Assembly: GCF_000142805.1 (NCBI RefSeq)
Contig: NC_013080.1
Coordinates: 1,426,001-1,490,000 of the forward strand
Direction: 5' to 3'
Origin: Lachancea thermotolerans CBS 6340
Lineage: Eukaryota > Ascomycota > Saccharomycetes > Saccharomycetales > Saccharomycetaceae
DNA: 64,000 nt
Numbering within the stretch: the stretch's first letter is position 1; each line of letters begins with the position of its first letter. The notes under the pieces were generated by a model. It worked only from the letters and a program-made list of their open reading frames with translations. It had not been told where the DNA came from and did no database searches. Below, piece after piece: positions 44,732 through 54,029 of this stretch. The translations under genes and the position numbers were made by a program.

Positions 44732-46669
44732 ATGTCTAATTCGAATAAAAAGCTTTCCATTGAGGAACGGCTCTCTCTGGCTGCACGGGCCAAATCGAGA
44801 AGAAAGGGAAAGAAACCTGATTCGCCAACGCCGAGCCGTGCAACTTCGGATTTGAATATTGAAGCAAAGGGCAGCGAATCACCCGACTTGGTCCAACCAG
44901 CGGGGCGTGAAGAAGAGATACATGTAGAACTTGCAAAAGACGGCCCGTCTTCGGCATGTGAGCTCGACGCTATTCTTCCGTCCGATTACCGTGACCTGCC
45001 AGCGGAAACTGTGGTTGACATTTTAAAACCCTACCTGAGAAAGCATGTCGAAAGCTTAGCGCCGCGGGGCCAACCCTCTGGTTCAAGCTTAATGAAACTG
45101 ATTAGGGAGAAAGACAACATAATCGAGGAACTACGGGAGGAAGGTGAGAACCTGTCTAAATTAGAACTGCGCAACAATTCTACCATTAAAGAGCTGCGAG
45201 ACAAACTGAAAGCTACGGAGAAGTCACTAGACTCCAAAAAGAAGCTCCTCGACGCTAAGTCAGCTGCAAATGCTTTGTTGGAAAACAGGCTTGAGGAGAT
45301 GCAGTCCCAAAGGAAAGAACTTGAGCGGCAACTAGATTCTACCACCAGCGAGCGAGACCGGGCGACCAAGGACACCGAAGAGCTCAAGACAGAAGTATTG
45401 AGCAAGCTTAAAAAATCACTTGAGGATGCAGAGAGCCAAAGCGCTCAGTCACAGTTGCAGGTTAGAAGATTACGAGATCAAAATGAGGAAATTTCTATCA
45501 AAGCAAGTTTGAAATATCAGACACTGGACGAAACTTCACGTTCTGAAATTACACGGTTAGAGACAAAACTTGAAGAAATGAGAATAAAACTGTATCAATT
45601 TTCAAGCACCCAACCGAAAGGGGGCGCCGTTGAAAATTCAGCTAGTGGTTCGAAGCTACTGTCGAAATACAATGCTTTAGAGAATCAGTTGAAAGCCAGT
45701 AGGGGTAACTGGTCGAGCATAGAATCTTCTTTCAGGCAAAGAACATACGAACTAGAAGCAAAGCTCGAAAGCACTCAGCGAGCGCTTGATGCTGCTGAAG
45801 AAGCACTCGGAGCAGCAAAAAAAAACCAGACTTCATTAAAATCCGCCATATCTTTTTATAAAGCCGAAAAATCTTCGCTAGAGAAAGAGGTTAGCAGGTT
45901 GACAGATATCACCCAGAGCCTCGAAATTGATCTGCGAAATGTCAGGGAAGACCTGAAGCTATGGCAAGAAAAATATCGAATCCAGAAGCTGGAGCTGGAA
46001 GAACATCTCGTTAAGCCAAAGAAACCATTAGATTCGCCGCGCGAAGACAACCAAAAAGCAAGGCCAGAAAGGCCCTCGAATGGGGAACAAAAGATTGAAC
46101 GTATTTCCGATTGGGAAATTCAAGATATTGAGAATTTACAAGAATCCTTCGAGAATGAAAATGAGACGTCGGGCCTAGGATCTCAATATAGCTTAGGGGA
46201 GTTCTCACAGAACGAGGAGATCGAGTTTTCTAGCTCCCTTAGGAAAAGCAGTTTGGCTTCATTGGATTTAACTCCTTCTCAGCAGCAGAAAACTGTTGTC
46301 AAACCGTCCCAGAACAGTCAAATGAACGCTCAAATGGTATCTCGCTTAGGTAGCCAGATAAGAAGGCTTGAAACAGAACTAGCTTCTTTGAAAGATTCAA
46401 ATTCGCGATTACTGAAAGAGAAACAGAACATCAATGACACGATAGTCAAGTTGATGGAAGAAAACAGCAATGCAAACAAAACAAAATCACAGCTTAAAGA
46501 ATCTTTGGCTCATTCGGATGCTCTGGAAAAGAAACTAAACGCCACGCTACAATTGCTTGGGGAAAGGTCAGAGAGAGTGGAAGAGCTGGAGAATGATGTC
46601 GATGATTTGAAAGAGTTGATGCAAATGCAAGTTCAACAGATGGTCGAGTTACAGGAACGCGTCAGATAA
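44732..46669 (+). CDS. SGM1: Sgm1 Golgi coiled-coil protein
   Basis: 645 aa (S. cerevisiae YJR134C 707). Sgm1 is a TMF/GRAB-type golgin that binds the Rab Ypt6-GTP. The ATG at 44732 gives MSNSNKKLSIEERLSLAARA, which matches the family N terminus; an in-frame ATG at 44627 would add 35 unrelated residues. Long coiled coils extend over about 125-430, and a conserved C-terminal coil carries MVSRLGSQIRRLETELASLK and ends VQQMVELQERVR, the Rab-binding region. tRNA-Lys ends 142 bp upstream. Confidence 0.92.
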   Translation: MSNSNKKLSIEERLSLAARAKSRRKGKKPDSPTPSRATSDLNIEAKGSESPDLVQPAGREEEIHVELAKDGPSSACELDAILPSDYRDLPAETVVDILKPYLRKHVESLAPRGQPSGSSLMKLIREKDNIIEELREEGENLSKLELRNNSTIKELRDKLKATEKSLDSKKKLLDAKSAANALLENRLEEMQSQRKELERQLDSTTSERDRATKDTEELKTEVLSKLKKSLEDAESQSAQSQLQVRRLRDQNEEISIKASLKYQTLDETSRSEITRLETKLEEMRIKLYQFSSTQPKGGAVENSASGSKLLSKYNALENQLKASRGNWSSIESSFRQRTYELEAKLESTQRALDAAEEALGAAKKNQTSLKSAISFYKAEKSSLEKEVSRLTDITQSLEIDLRNVREDLKLWQEKYRIQKLELEEHLVKPKKPLDSPREDNQKARPERPSNGEQKIERISDWEIQDIENLQESFENENETSGLGSQYSLGEFSQNEEIEFSSSLRKSSLASLDLTPSQQQKTVVKPSQNSQMNAQMVSRLGSQIRRLETELASLKDSNSRLLKEKQNINDTIVKLMEENSNANKTKSQLKESLAHSDALEKKLNATLQLLGERSERVEELENDVDDLKELMQMQVQQMVELQERVR

Positions 46670-46759
46670 AACTGGAATTTTTAGCATTAACTTTATAATC
46701 TAATTTACACTTGCACAGTTTTTAATTTCAAGACAAGAGTTTTGATAAGCCAGTTCTGA

Positions 46760-47401
46760 TTAGTTGTTGCCTTGCTGAATAGCAAGTTTAGTATGTTCCT
46801 CAATGTCAATTGCTTCCCATGGGTAACACAACCAAACGTCTGGGACGGTTTCAGCAGCCAAATAGCGGTCGTTCTTCATCATGTCATCTGGTAAATCAGC
46901 CTTCTTAGTCTTGTCTTTGTTATGAAGAACAAAAATGGAAAACACAGTCTCCTCGTCCGTTCTTCTGAGCTTAATTTGTTGCTCTTTGACTTCCTTTTCA
47001 AGCTCAGTTACTGCATAATGCAAAGTAGTTCTGGTGTCATCAACTTCATCGACGATCAAGACCCTTTTGCCAATAAGGGAGTCAAAGTGCTGTTCTAGAG
47101 AGCCAAAGTCCAGCCACTGAGTACGGATAACTTCCTTCCCAATAGTTTCAGCATGATCATCCAGGCCAAGATCTTCGTAGAGCGATAATCCAATGGCCTG
47201 AATGGGTATGTTTTTCTGGCCCTTGCTTTTCAAAAAGGATCTTATTATTCTAGCTGGAATCATGCCACCACCAGTTATAGCAATGATCACGTCTGGCCTT
47301 TCGCCTTTTTCCATGATTTGCTTCGCAATCTTCTGGCAAGATTTGTGAATATTGTTATAAGAGATAAACATCTTTTGGATTTCCTCGGTGCCAGTAGCCA
47401 T
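46760..47401 (-). CDS. XPT1: Xpt1 xanthine-guanine phosphoribosyltransferase
   Basis: 213 aa (S. cerevisiae 209). Xpt1 converts xanthine to XMP, and to a lesser extent guanine, in purine salvage. The PRPP-binding motif VLIVDEVDDTRTTL lies near residue 112. Blocks IIAITGGGMIPARIIRSFL and IPIQAIGLSLYEDLGLD match Xpt1 rather than its relative Hpt1. The N terminus is a few residues longer than in S. cerevisiae. The upstream region has GATGAG-type and AAAATTTT-type motifs. Confidence 0.96.
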   Translation of the reverse strand: MATGTEEIQKMFISYNNIHKSCQKIAKQIMEKGERPDVIIAITGGGMIPARIIRSFLKSKGQKNIPIQAIGLSLYEDLGLDDHAETIGKEVIRTQWLDFGSLEQHFDSLIGKRVLIVDEVDDTRTTLHYAVTELEKEVKEQQIKLRRTDEETVFSIFVLHNKDKTKKADLPDDMMKNDRYLAAETVPDVWLCYPWEAIDIEEHTKLAIQQGNN

Positions 47402-47500
47402 TATTTGTTGTGGTATTAGATGGTAGTTTATAAGTGAAAAGGCTTGAAAATGTGGACTGTCTTATGGGTCTTCGGTTTGAAGAGTCGATACGATAACTAG

Positions 47501-47523
47501 CTCATCTCATCTCGAAAATTTTT
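47501..47523 (-). promoter_or_regulatory. PAC-like repeat plus RRPE-like element upstream of XPT1
   Basis: CTCATCTCATCTC (47501-47513), which reads GAGATGAGATGAG on the XPT1 strand, directly abuts GAAAATTTTT (47514-47523). These resemble the paired PAC and RRPE motifs of ribosome-biogenesis promoters; the PAC part lacks the leading GC. About 100 bp upstream of the XPT1 ATG. Confidence 0.6.
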
Positions 47524-47688
47524 ATACTCAACTAGAGAATAGAAATTAACCACCTAAAAATGACTATCAGCGACAACGTAAACGTGACGCTAAATAATGA
47601 ACCGAGAACCAACAGTTGAAGTCCAGTATACATGAATTATAAAGTGATAGTGAGGCCAACTTCGGAAAACTCAAGGAGCTTTTTCCAA

Positions 47689-49344
47689 TCAGTTTCCATT
47701 TATTTGAGGAGGTTTCTCAGCGTATTCAAGCGCGTCAACGTACTCATCGCCTTCGCCATTCGCATAGACAAGTTCCTTTTCTTCGAAGTTTTCGCCTCCT
47801 TGTGATTGAGTGATTTCATCTTCCAGCGAGGTGCGTGAAAACTCTTCTCTCAGCTTAGCTTGTTCGCTGAGCATTTCTAGCTTACCTTTCATTGCTAGCA
47901 GCTGAGAATATACGTCACTACTGGTACGTAGTGAGGACTTAACCTGCTTGAGCTTTTTGTTTGAACTGTTGTCCTGGCCTGAAAGAAGAATTACATGATA
48001 AAATGTCAAAAGCCATTTGAACCACAGAGCATAATTCCGACTTGCTGACCAGGGGTTGCTCGCGATTTCCTTTGAAATAACATCAAAAACAAGCCTTACA
48101 TGCTGCTCAGACAGATCTGATACCACAGCATTTTTAATTAGATTCTCGGACCAAACTTCGCACCGTATATTCTCCAAGATTTTATCTGATTGTTCTCTCT
48201 CGTCAAGCAGTAGGATAAGAGAGGCCAAAATGTCTCTTTGTTTGTCTTTAGATACTTTGCTTCTCGACTCTTTGTTATCCAATGCAGCTCCGCCTGTCTC
48301 TTCTTTGGGTCTCGCATTGTGGACATTACTGCTGTCCTCGAGCTGGAAAATGATCTCATCCTCCTCAGTAGTCTGCTTGAGTGAAATATGTTCGAACCTG
48401 GGCTCGTTGACATTGAGCCATGCAATTATAACACTTGAATCAACAAATGTGAAATGAAGAATTTTTGAAAGCTGACATTTGATCAAACAAGTTGCTTCGA
48501 GATCTTCCGCTCTAAGAATGTGAAGCTCACCTGCCATGGACTGGGCATAAACTTTGCCGTTGCTAAACTTGATTTCGGAGGCTAAAAATGGACGTCTGCA
48601 GACCACTGAGCCGGTTTTCAACTCAATAACTTGTATCTCCTCTGACCCAGCCACTATTATACGGCCAGTTGGGCCTGGGATGCAACGTCTACCTCTGTCA
48701 ACATTTATCTTCAGGGTTGTCGAAGGCCTTCTTTTAGACGGGTCGATCACGTAAAGAAGTGAATCAGTGAAAATCGCAATTGTTGGTTTTCCTTGAACAT
48801 CCAGCAACTCAAAATGCGCAATATCTTCTTCTTTGCCATCGTTCAGATGAAAGGTTTTGAGTGGCTTGGATGATCTGTAGTCAAACTCTTTCACCGTTTT
48901 TTCCTCGTCCAAAATCCATATGATAGGACCAGTAGAACCCACTCCCAATATCTCATGTCTGTTCTGTATTATATTTATGATATCTTTACCAGTAGGTGAG
49001 AAAATCACAATTTTGCCACCTTTAAAGACATTGACAAAATAAGATTCAGGAACTGAACTGGGAACATCTCCATTGCTACTTTCCACGCCCGCGTTTCTGC
49101 GCTTGGATGAAGTAGCACCACCACGAGCTGAACTGGAGCACCACGCGATGTATTTTAGGTCATCAAGTTTGAGATCACCGCTATCATAATCGATGTGGTT
49201 CACCAAAGAGCTAGTAACTTTATAATCGTTGATATTGCTCAGCGGATATAAATCCACATACTTTCTTTGCAAGCTATTTGATTTGAAGGCAAAATTCTGA
49301 GCATCGGGAGAGAAGCTGCTTATAAGCTCGCTATTTGCTGTCAT
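47689..49344 (-). CDS. UTP9: Utp9 subunit of the t-UTP/UTP-A complex
   Basis: 551 aa (S. cerevisiae 575). Utp9 is part of the seven-protein complex that first binds the 5' external transcribed spacer of pre-rRNA and supports rDNA transcription in the nucleolus. The N-terminal two-thirds is a beta-propeller-like region with PSKRRPST, ISWLNVNEPRFE-like IAWLNVNEPRFE, and GKDIINIIQNR. The C-terminal helical domain includes NYALWFKWLLTFYHVIL. The acidic tail keeps LVYANGEGDEYVDA, matching the orthologue. PAC and RRPE motifs are upstream. Confidence 0.94.
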   Translation of the reverse strand: MTANSELISSFSPDAQNFAFKSNSLQRKYVDLYPLSNINDYKVTSSLVNHIDYDSGDLKLDDLKYIAWCSSSARGGATSSKRRNAGVESSNGDVPSSVPESYFVNVFKGGKIVIFSPTGKDIINIIQNRHEILGVGSTGPIIWILDEEKTVKEFDYRSSKPLKTFHLNDGKEEDIAHFELLDVQGKPTIAIFTDSLLYVIDPSKRRPSTTLKINVDRGRRCIPGPTGRIIVAGSEEIQVIELKTGSVVCRRPFLASEIKFSNGKVYAQSMAGELHILRAEDLEATCLIKCQLSKILHFTFVDSSVIIAWLNVNEPRFEHISLKQTTEEDEIIFQLEDSSNVHNARPKEETGGAALDNKESRSKVSKDKQRDILASLILLLDEREQSDKILENIRCEVWSENLIKNAVVSDLSEQHVRLVFDVISKEIASNPWSASRNYALWFKWLLTFYHVILLSGQDNSSNKKLKQVKSSLRTSSDVYSQLLAMKGKLEMLSEQAKLREEFSRTSLEDEITQSQGGENFEEKELVYANGEGDEYVDALEYAEKPPQINGN

Positions 49345-49418
49345 TTCAAGGCACGAGAGGAGTCCTCGAAAGCACGCTTATCGATGTTGAGTGGCTTAAT
49401 TGGAATTGTTTTCTCGAT

Positions 49419-49465
49419 GCGATGAGATAGTATTTTATTCTACTATAAAAATTATTGAAAATTTG
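49419..49465. promoter_or_regulatory. PAC box and RRPE upstream of UTP9
   Basis: GCGATGAGAT at 49419-49428 (PAC) and TGAAAATTTG at 49456-49465 (RRPE-like), 75-121 bp upstream of the UTP9 ATG. The spacing and pair are typical of nucleolar ribosome-assembly genes. NMD5 on the far side ends here rather than starts, so the pair serves UTP9. Confidence 0.78.
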
Positions 49466-49583
49466 CAAGAGACTTTGTTACCCGAACATTGAAATTACCG
49501 CCGAAGCTAGTTCAACAATAAAATGCTCAAATGCAGAAGTGTATCGGTAGATTAATACTTAAACTTCAATTGAGTCTACTGAA

Positions 49584-52500
49584 CTATAGATTTACAAGCT
49601 GGAGAAATGTTTGCTGGTCCTCAGGTGATAGGCCAGATGTGAAAGCCTGGTATTTAACTTGATCTCCTTGTAGTGCAGAAATGACAGATTTGAGAACTTG
49701 GTAAACGTTGATAGAATCTATGACAGAGCCCGAGAGAGGATCTTCCTCCAGGTCTTCAAAGCTCTCAGCCGGTTCGTAACCATTCGTTTCTTCTTCAACA
49801 AACTTCAGATCTTTATTCAAAAATTCAAGATACTCCTCATCATTTTCTCCGTCTTCGTCGCTAGCATCATCGAACTGTCCAGCATCCTCCCAATCGATAT
49901 TGGCCCCCTCTTGTAAAGTATCCGACGAATACTCTTTACGCTTTTCTTCTAAAGCTTTTAGCGCGTGTGGGAAAGTGGTCAGCAACTTAACAATCATGGA
50001 AGAAGATTTGGGTAGCACGTTTGCCACAGATAGTGAGACAAGATCTTGTAACTCCACCTCATTGACTAGCGCAAGCAATGCCATGGCTGAAAGCTTAATA
50101 TCGTAGACTCTTTTGTAGTTGGGAACAAAAAATTCAAACCACATACTAAAGAAACTCTCCAAGGCGCCGCTCGCGTTGAGAATGTTGATTGTATTCAAAG
50201 GATAGCAAGTCAAGCAGGCACAGATGACATTAAATGCAGAAACCGAAAACGAAATGTTCTCTTTAATATGCTGAGCCTCGCTCTTGATAGAAGCTAGAGC
50301 ATCTCCCAAAAAACGCTCAATGTATTCGTTGGGCGTCTGTGGACCCAATGCAAGCACAAGCTTCTGAGAAAGCTCAAAGATGGAAACCATTTCATCCAGG
50401 CCGTTATCATCCGATACCGTCGCTTTAGTGTAGACTTCAAACAAAATATTTGAGTAAAACTGGTTCTTTTTTAGTTCATCTTGTCCGTAAACGAGGTAGT
50501 TGTTGAAAGCCACCATAAAGTCATCCAAGTAAAATGAAACCATGCTTTCATCCTTTCTGTTACATTCGCCAATAAGCTCAAGCACTTTCCATGATATTGG
50601 GCTTATGTCTCTCAACAAGAATGTCGAATTCTCAAGGAACTCACAAACTTCACCGTAAAAGTCCTCCATTTGATTTTTTAAAATAAACTCAGCAGCAGGG
50701 TAGAACGACTGTTCGAGGCTCTTGACGATTTCGTGAGAATTTTCAAAAGAAAGAAGGATAGATATGGCCGTTGACAAAATTCCTAGCGCCGCCATTTGCT
50801 TGTCAGTATCGTCTGGTAAGTCTGATTTATCGGTTATGAGGTTGATGTCAAAGTTGGAAGAGTCTTGAAGGTCAATGGCCAATTTTAAGAATTGCTGCAC
50901 TAAATCATTCATCAGTTCAATTCCGAAGGGCTGCAGCTGTTCCGAAAAGCATTCAACAAACTCTTGTAGAACGCCCGAAATGGCATCTGACTCAATTTCG
51001 TTCGAAATCCGGAGAAGCTTTTGAGTCATTTGTACCACGTTTGCAGATATGGGTTCTTGGAATTGAGGAACATGTATAAAAGCCTGTAATGCAAGAGCAG
51101 CCAGCAGCTCAACGGGAAGACAATCAGAATCCTGCATGAAACAGGATATAATGCCGTTGTAAATTGTTTGCAGGATATGTTCATTTCTAAATTGGTAATC
51201 GCCAAGCTTGGAACAGATCTCACAAACGCGAGCCTTCAGAAACTCTTGAGAGGACAAAAAGAAAGGAAACACAAAGCTCGATAATATATCTTCTGCTTCG
51301 TTGGCGAATGCGGAATTTTTTTGGAATAGCCGATCTAGTATATTTGAAATGATTCTCAAAGAGGATTCCGCTTTGATCACTTTTTCAGAGTTATTGAAAT
51401 CGTTGAGATCCTGTTTAAGCTTCTCAGTCACAAATTGAACAGTGGGCACGAGAGTTGACTTTCCGCGTTTAGTAACGCATGTACTTAACAGAGATAAGGC
51501 TGCAAAATCAGGAGAATAATTATCGTCCCAAAGTTCCAAATTTCTATGAATGTACTCTTGAGGGTCACTTTCGAAAGTCTCTAATGTTTTTTCAGTGGGA
51601 CACAGAAGCGGGTAAATGACATGTTCTAGAATTATGGTGAAATGTGGCTTGACCAATGGCCATGTCGCTTTTTGTATCACTGTTTGTTCAATGTATCCCA
51701 ATATATGATAGATAGCCTCATCACTTAGCCACAGAGACTTACTGCTCCACTGTTCTATCTGCTGGAAGAACAATTGAAGCAACTGTGGCAGGAACTCCTG
51801 AAGGTATAGCGTCTTGAATTCGTCATACGCAAATTTGCGAGAAAGCGAAGTAGAGGCATATCTCTGGAAAAGCCTTGACATGTTTGCATACGCCCACTTT
51901 TTAGACTTGATCCAAGAGAAACTTTTTCGACTTTCTGTGTCCATAGACGCCAATATTTGAGTCGGTAGGGATTGTTGGATTATGGCAACGTGGAAGTTGG
52001 CCCAAGAAATGAAATTTTCAGGCCTTTGAAGCGTAAAGGGCAAGTCATGATAGGTCACAAACTTGTAAATTTTTAGGACCAGCTTAACCATGTCGCCCAC
52101 TTTCGCATTCTCAACATTCCTTCCCTCGCTCAGTAAATTCGACGTTGCAAATTCTAACAGTGGAGGAAAGAATTTCACAATAATATGCTCTAATTCCTGT
52201 CTTGAGTCATTGTCTTTCCATCTGTATGTTCTGAAAATTTCACTCAGGCACAAAAGGCCGATATGGGCAGAGTTGATGTCATTGGAGTCCATCAATCCAA
52301 AAGAGCTGTCGAGAAGTGAATCCCATCTCTTTTGAGGGTAGTCCTCGCCGACAATGGTACTGAGGGCCGGCTGCAGAAGTCTAATACAATTAGGAGAATA
52401 GATGGATGACTGGACAAGCGCTTTAACAAGCATGTCTTTGACCACGGGTTTCTCGTCGTTATCAACTGTAAAGTCCAGAAGTTCATTTTTACCATGCTTC

Positions 52501-52718
52501 TTCCCACTCCATCCATATAAGATCTTATTTTTAAAGTATAAAGAAGCAGACAGCTTTATATTGTCTGGAATATCTGCGGCAGATATAATGTCCAAGCATG
52601 CTCCTAGAAATCCAGGAGTCCCTCCTGCTATTTTAAGTTGGGATTCTGCCTCTGTACGGATACTATGGTCATGATTCAAAGTACCAGCGAAGCACTGCAA
52701 CAATGTGTTCGGGTCCAT
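49584..52718 (-). CDS. NMD5: Nmd5 importin-beta family karyopherin (Kap119)
   Basis: 1044 aa (S. cerevisiae 1048). Nmd5 imports Hog1, TFIIS, Crz1 and other cargo into the nucleus. The N-terminal importin-beta domain begins MDPNTLLQCFAGTLNHD, with AESQLKIAGGTPGFLGACLD and SASLYFKNKI. The body is HEAT repeats throughout. An acidic loop near the C terminus (DASDEDGENDEEYLEFLN) and the end SGLSPEDQQTFLQLVN match the family. UTP9 and NVJ1 flank it on the same strand, an order that mixes S. cerevisiae chromosomes VIII and X. Confidence 0.95.
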   Translation of the reverse strand: MDPNTLLQCFAGTLNHDHSIRTEAESQLKIAGGTPGFLGACLDIISAADIPDNIKLSASLYFKNKILYGWSGKKHGKNELLDFTVDNDEKPVVKDMLVKALVQSSIYSPNCIRLLQPALSTIVGEDYPQKRWDSLLDSSFGLMDSNDINSAHIGLLCLSEIFRTYRWKDNDSRQELEHIIVKFFPPLLEFATSNLLSEGRNVENAKVGDMVKLVLKIYKFVTYHDLPFTLQRPENFISWANFHVAIIQQSLPTQILASMDTESRKSFSWIKSKKWAYANMSRLFQRYASTSLSRKFAYDEFKTLYLQEFLPQLLQLFFQQIEQWSSKSLWLSDEAIYHILGYIEQTVIQKATWPLVKPHFTIILEHVIYPLLCPTEKTLETFESDPQEYIHRNLELWDDNYSPDFAALSLLSTCVTKRGKSTLVPTVQFVTEKLKQDLNDFNNSEKVIKAESSLRIISNILDRLFQKNSAFANEAEDILSSFVFPFFLSSQEFLKARVCEICSKLGDYQFRNEHILQTIYNGIISCFMQDSDCLPVELLAALALQAFIHVPQFQEPISANVVQMTQKLLRISNEIESDAISGVLQEFVECFSEQLQPFGIELMNDLVQQFLKLAIDLQDSSNFDINLITDKSDLPDDTDKQMAALGILSTAISILLSFENSHEIVKSLEQSFYPAAEFILKNQMEDFYGEVCEFLENSTFLLRDISPISWKVLELIGECNRKDESMVSFYLDDFMVAFNNYLVYGQDELKKNQFYSNILFEVYTKATVSDDNGLDEMVSIFELSQKLVLALGPQTPNEYIERFLGDALASIKSEAQHIKENISFSVSAFNVICACLTCYPLNTINILNASGALESFFSMWFEFFVPNYKRVYDIKLSAMALLALVNEVELQDLVSLSVANVLPKSSSMIVKLLTTFPHALKALEEKRKEYSSDTLQEGANIDWEDAGQFDDASDEDGENDEEYLEFLNKDLKFVEEETNGYEPAESFEDLEEDPLSGSVIDSINVYQVLKSVISALQGDQVKYQAFTSGLSPEDQQTFLQLVNL

Positions 52719-52796
52719 TTTATCGAGTAGCTGTCAAAAGGTCCCACTAAAGCCCAGTAGAAGGCGAGTACAATTAACAAAAATTCATCTCCTGGC

Positions 52797-52834
52797 ATGA
52801 GATGAGATGAGATGAGAGCCTGTAAAATTTTACA
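52797..52834. promoter_or_regulatory. ATGAG repeat and AT palindrome upstream of NMD5
   Basis: Four head-to-tail ATGAG units (52797-52816) are followed at 52821-52834 by the 14-bp palindrome TGTAAAATTTTACA. They recall degenerate PAC and RRPE motifs, about 80-115 bp upstream of the NMD5 ATG. Function is inferred only from likeness. Confidence 0.5.
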
Positions 52835-52971
52835 AGCGATTCGTGTCACATAAAACGATTGTTGATAATCGGTGGTGCTAATGATGAAGACGAGAAGCGC
52901 GCCCACTTCCTTGAGAAACCGCCCTTTGCACTTGTAGAAGCGCTCGATGGGCACTTGAATGTATCATTCGC

Positions 52972-53844
52972 CTAATATATGAAGGGCTGAGAATAAACCT
53001 GTTCCTGGGTGACTTTGGTACTTAAAACACTTGACTTGGCAGGTGATGGCTGGTGAAAAGACATAGATTGGGACTCTGGCGTACCTACAAGACAGTTTTT
53101 TAGCTCCCTTTTCGAGAATGAAGAAGTTCGAGAGGTACAATGTGACCTGCCGACGCTGTTTGTCAACTGAGGCGTCATCACCGCGATAGATAGGTCGATC
53201 GTTGACGTTTGAGCCGATGAAGGGGTCTCTGGGGGTTGGCTCTTTTTTAGCTTTGTTGAGTTCACCTCTGAAGACCTGCCTCTTCTAGAAAACTTTCGAA
53301 GCAGTCTTTCTAAGCTTACCGCATCGTCGCTAGAGTCTCGTACGCTATACGAGTCGTCAGACCCGTATTTAAAGTTTAGCGGCTTGCTTTTGAGCTTTTG
53401 GAACTGAAGAAGAGCTCTTTCGCGAGAATCGTACTTGGGGACAAAGCTCATAAACTTGCTTGTCTCATCGTCTTCCCCCTCAAGGTCAGCCTCTGCGTTG
53501 TCTTCGTCATGGGCCCTTGGCATTTTCCTTGAGCTCAGCATCTGGAGTAGAATTAGCATTAGATTGAACGCAAGAAGAGCTACTTGAGGGTTCACTCTGA
53601 GAAGCTCATTCTTCAAAAATACCAAAACGTCGTGCCAACTCAACACCTGCCTAGCACAATGGCAGGTGTGCACCACATTTTCGAGTTCCACAGTAGTTGG
53701 AACAGCTGGCGAAAACTCTCCAGCTTGCCCGTGTGCCAGAAGCCATTCAGCACTCGGCATAAAGAACTGCGACAAAATGCCAGCTATTAAGGCGACCGGC
53801 GCTCCAAATAGAAGGCTATTCTGCAGTATCGATCGGTTATGCAT
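52972..53844 (-). CDS. NVJ1: Nvj1 nucleus-vacuole junction protein
   Basis: 290 aa (S. cerevisiae 321). Nvj1 sits in the outer nuclear membrane and binds vacuolar Vac8 to form the contact site used for piecemeal microautophagy. A hydrophobic N-terminal segment (about 10-30) and a membrane helix at about 85-103 (NPQVALLAFNLMLILLQML) are followed by a cytosolic acidic and serine-rich tail. The extreme C terminus, PSPAKSSVL then QEQVYSQPFIY, is closely like the Vac8-binding end of S. cerevisiae Nvj1. The middle is poorly conserved, as is usual for this fast-evolving protein. Confidence 0.88.
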   Translation of the reverse strand: MHNRSILQNSLLFGAPVALIAGILSQFFMPSAEWLLAHGQAGEFSPAVPTTVELENVVHTCHCARQVLSWHDVLVFLKNELLRVNPQVALLAFNLMLILLQMLSSRKMPRAHDEDNAEADLEGEDDETSKFMSFVPKYDSRERALLQFQKLKSKPLNFKYGSDDSYSVRDSSDDAVSLERLLRKFSRRGRSSEVNSTKLKKSQPPETPSSAQTSTIDLSIAVMTPQLTNSVGRSHCTSRTSSFSKRELKNCLVGTPESQSMSFHQPSPAKSSVLSTKVTQEQVYSQPFIY

Positions 53845-54029
53845 CCCCGTCGCACTATCGTGCTGTTTTGTACCTACTGTCTTCGTTCTTGTTAATACCT
53901 TTGCGTCGTAAAGAAGCCTACACGAGCGGCGCTGCCTTGGCCTTCAGGAGGTCATATTTCACGAACGATTTATGTAATCGAACACCTGGAGTGCGGGGCG
54001 CTTGTTGGATGTTAGCATTGGCAAGATTG

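Noticed and set aside
45031-45405. A 124-codon serine-rich antisense frame within SGM1.
   Set aside because: It mirrors the coiled-coil codons of SGM1 and has no independent support.
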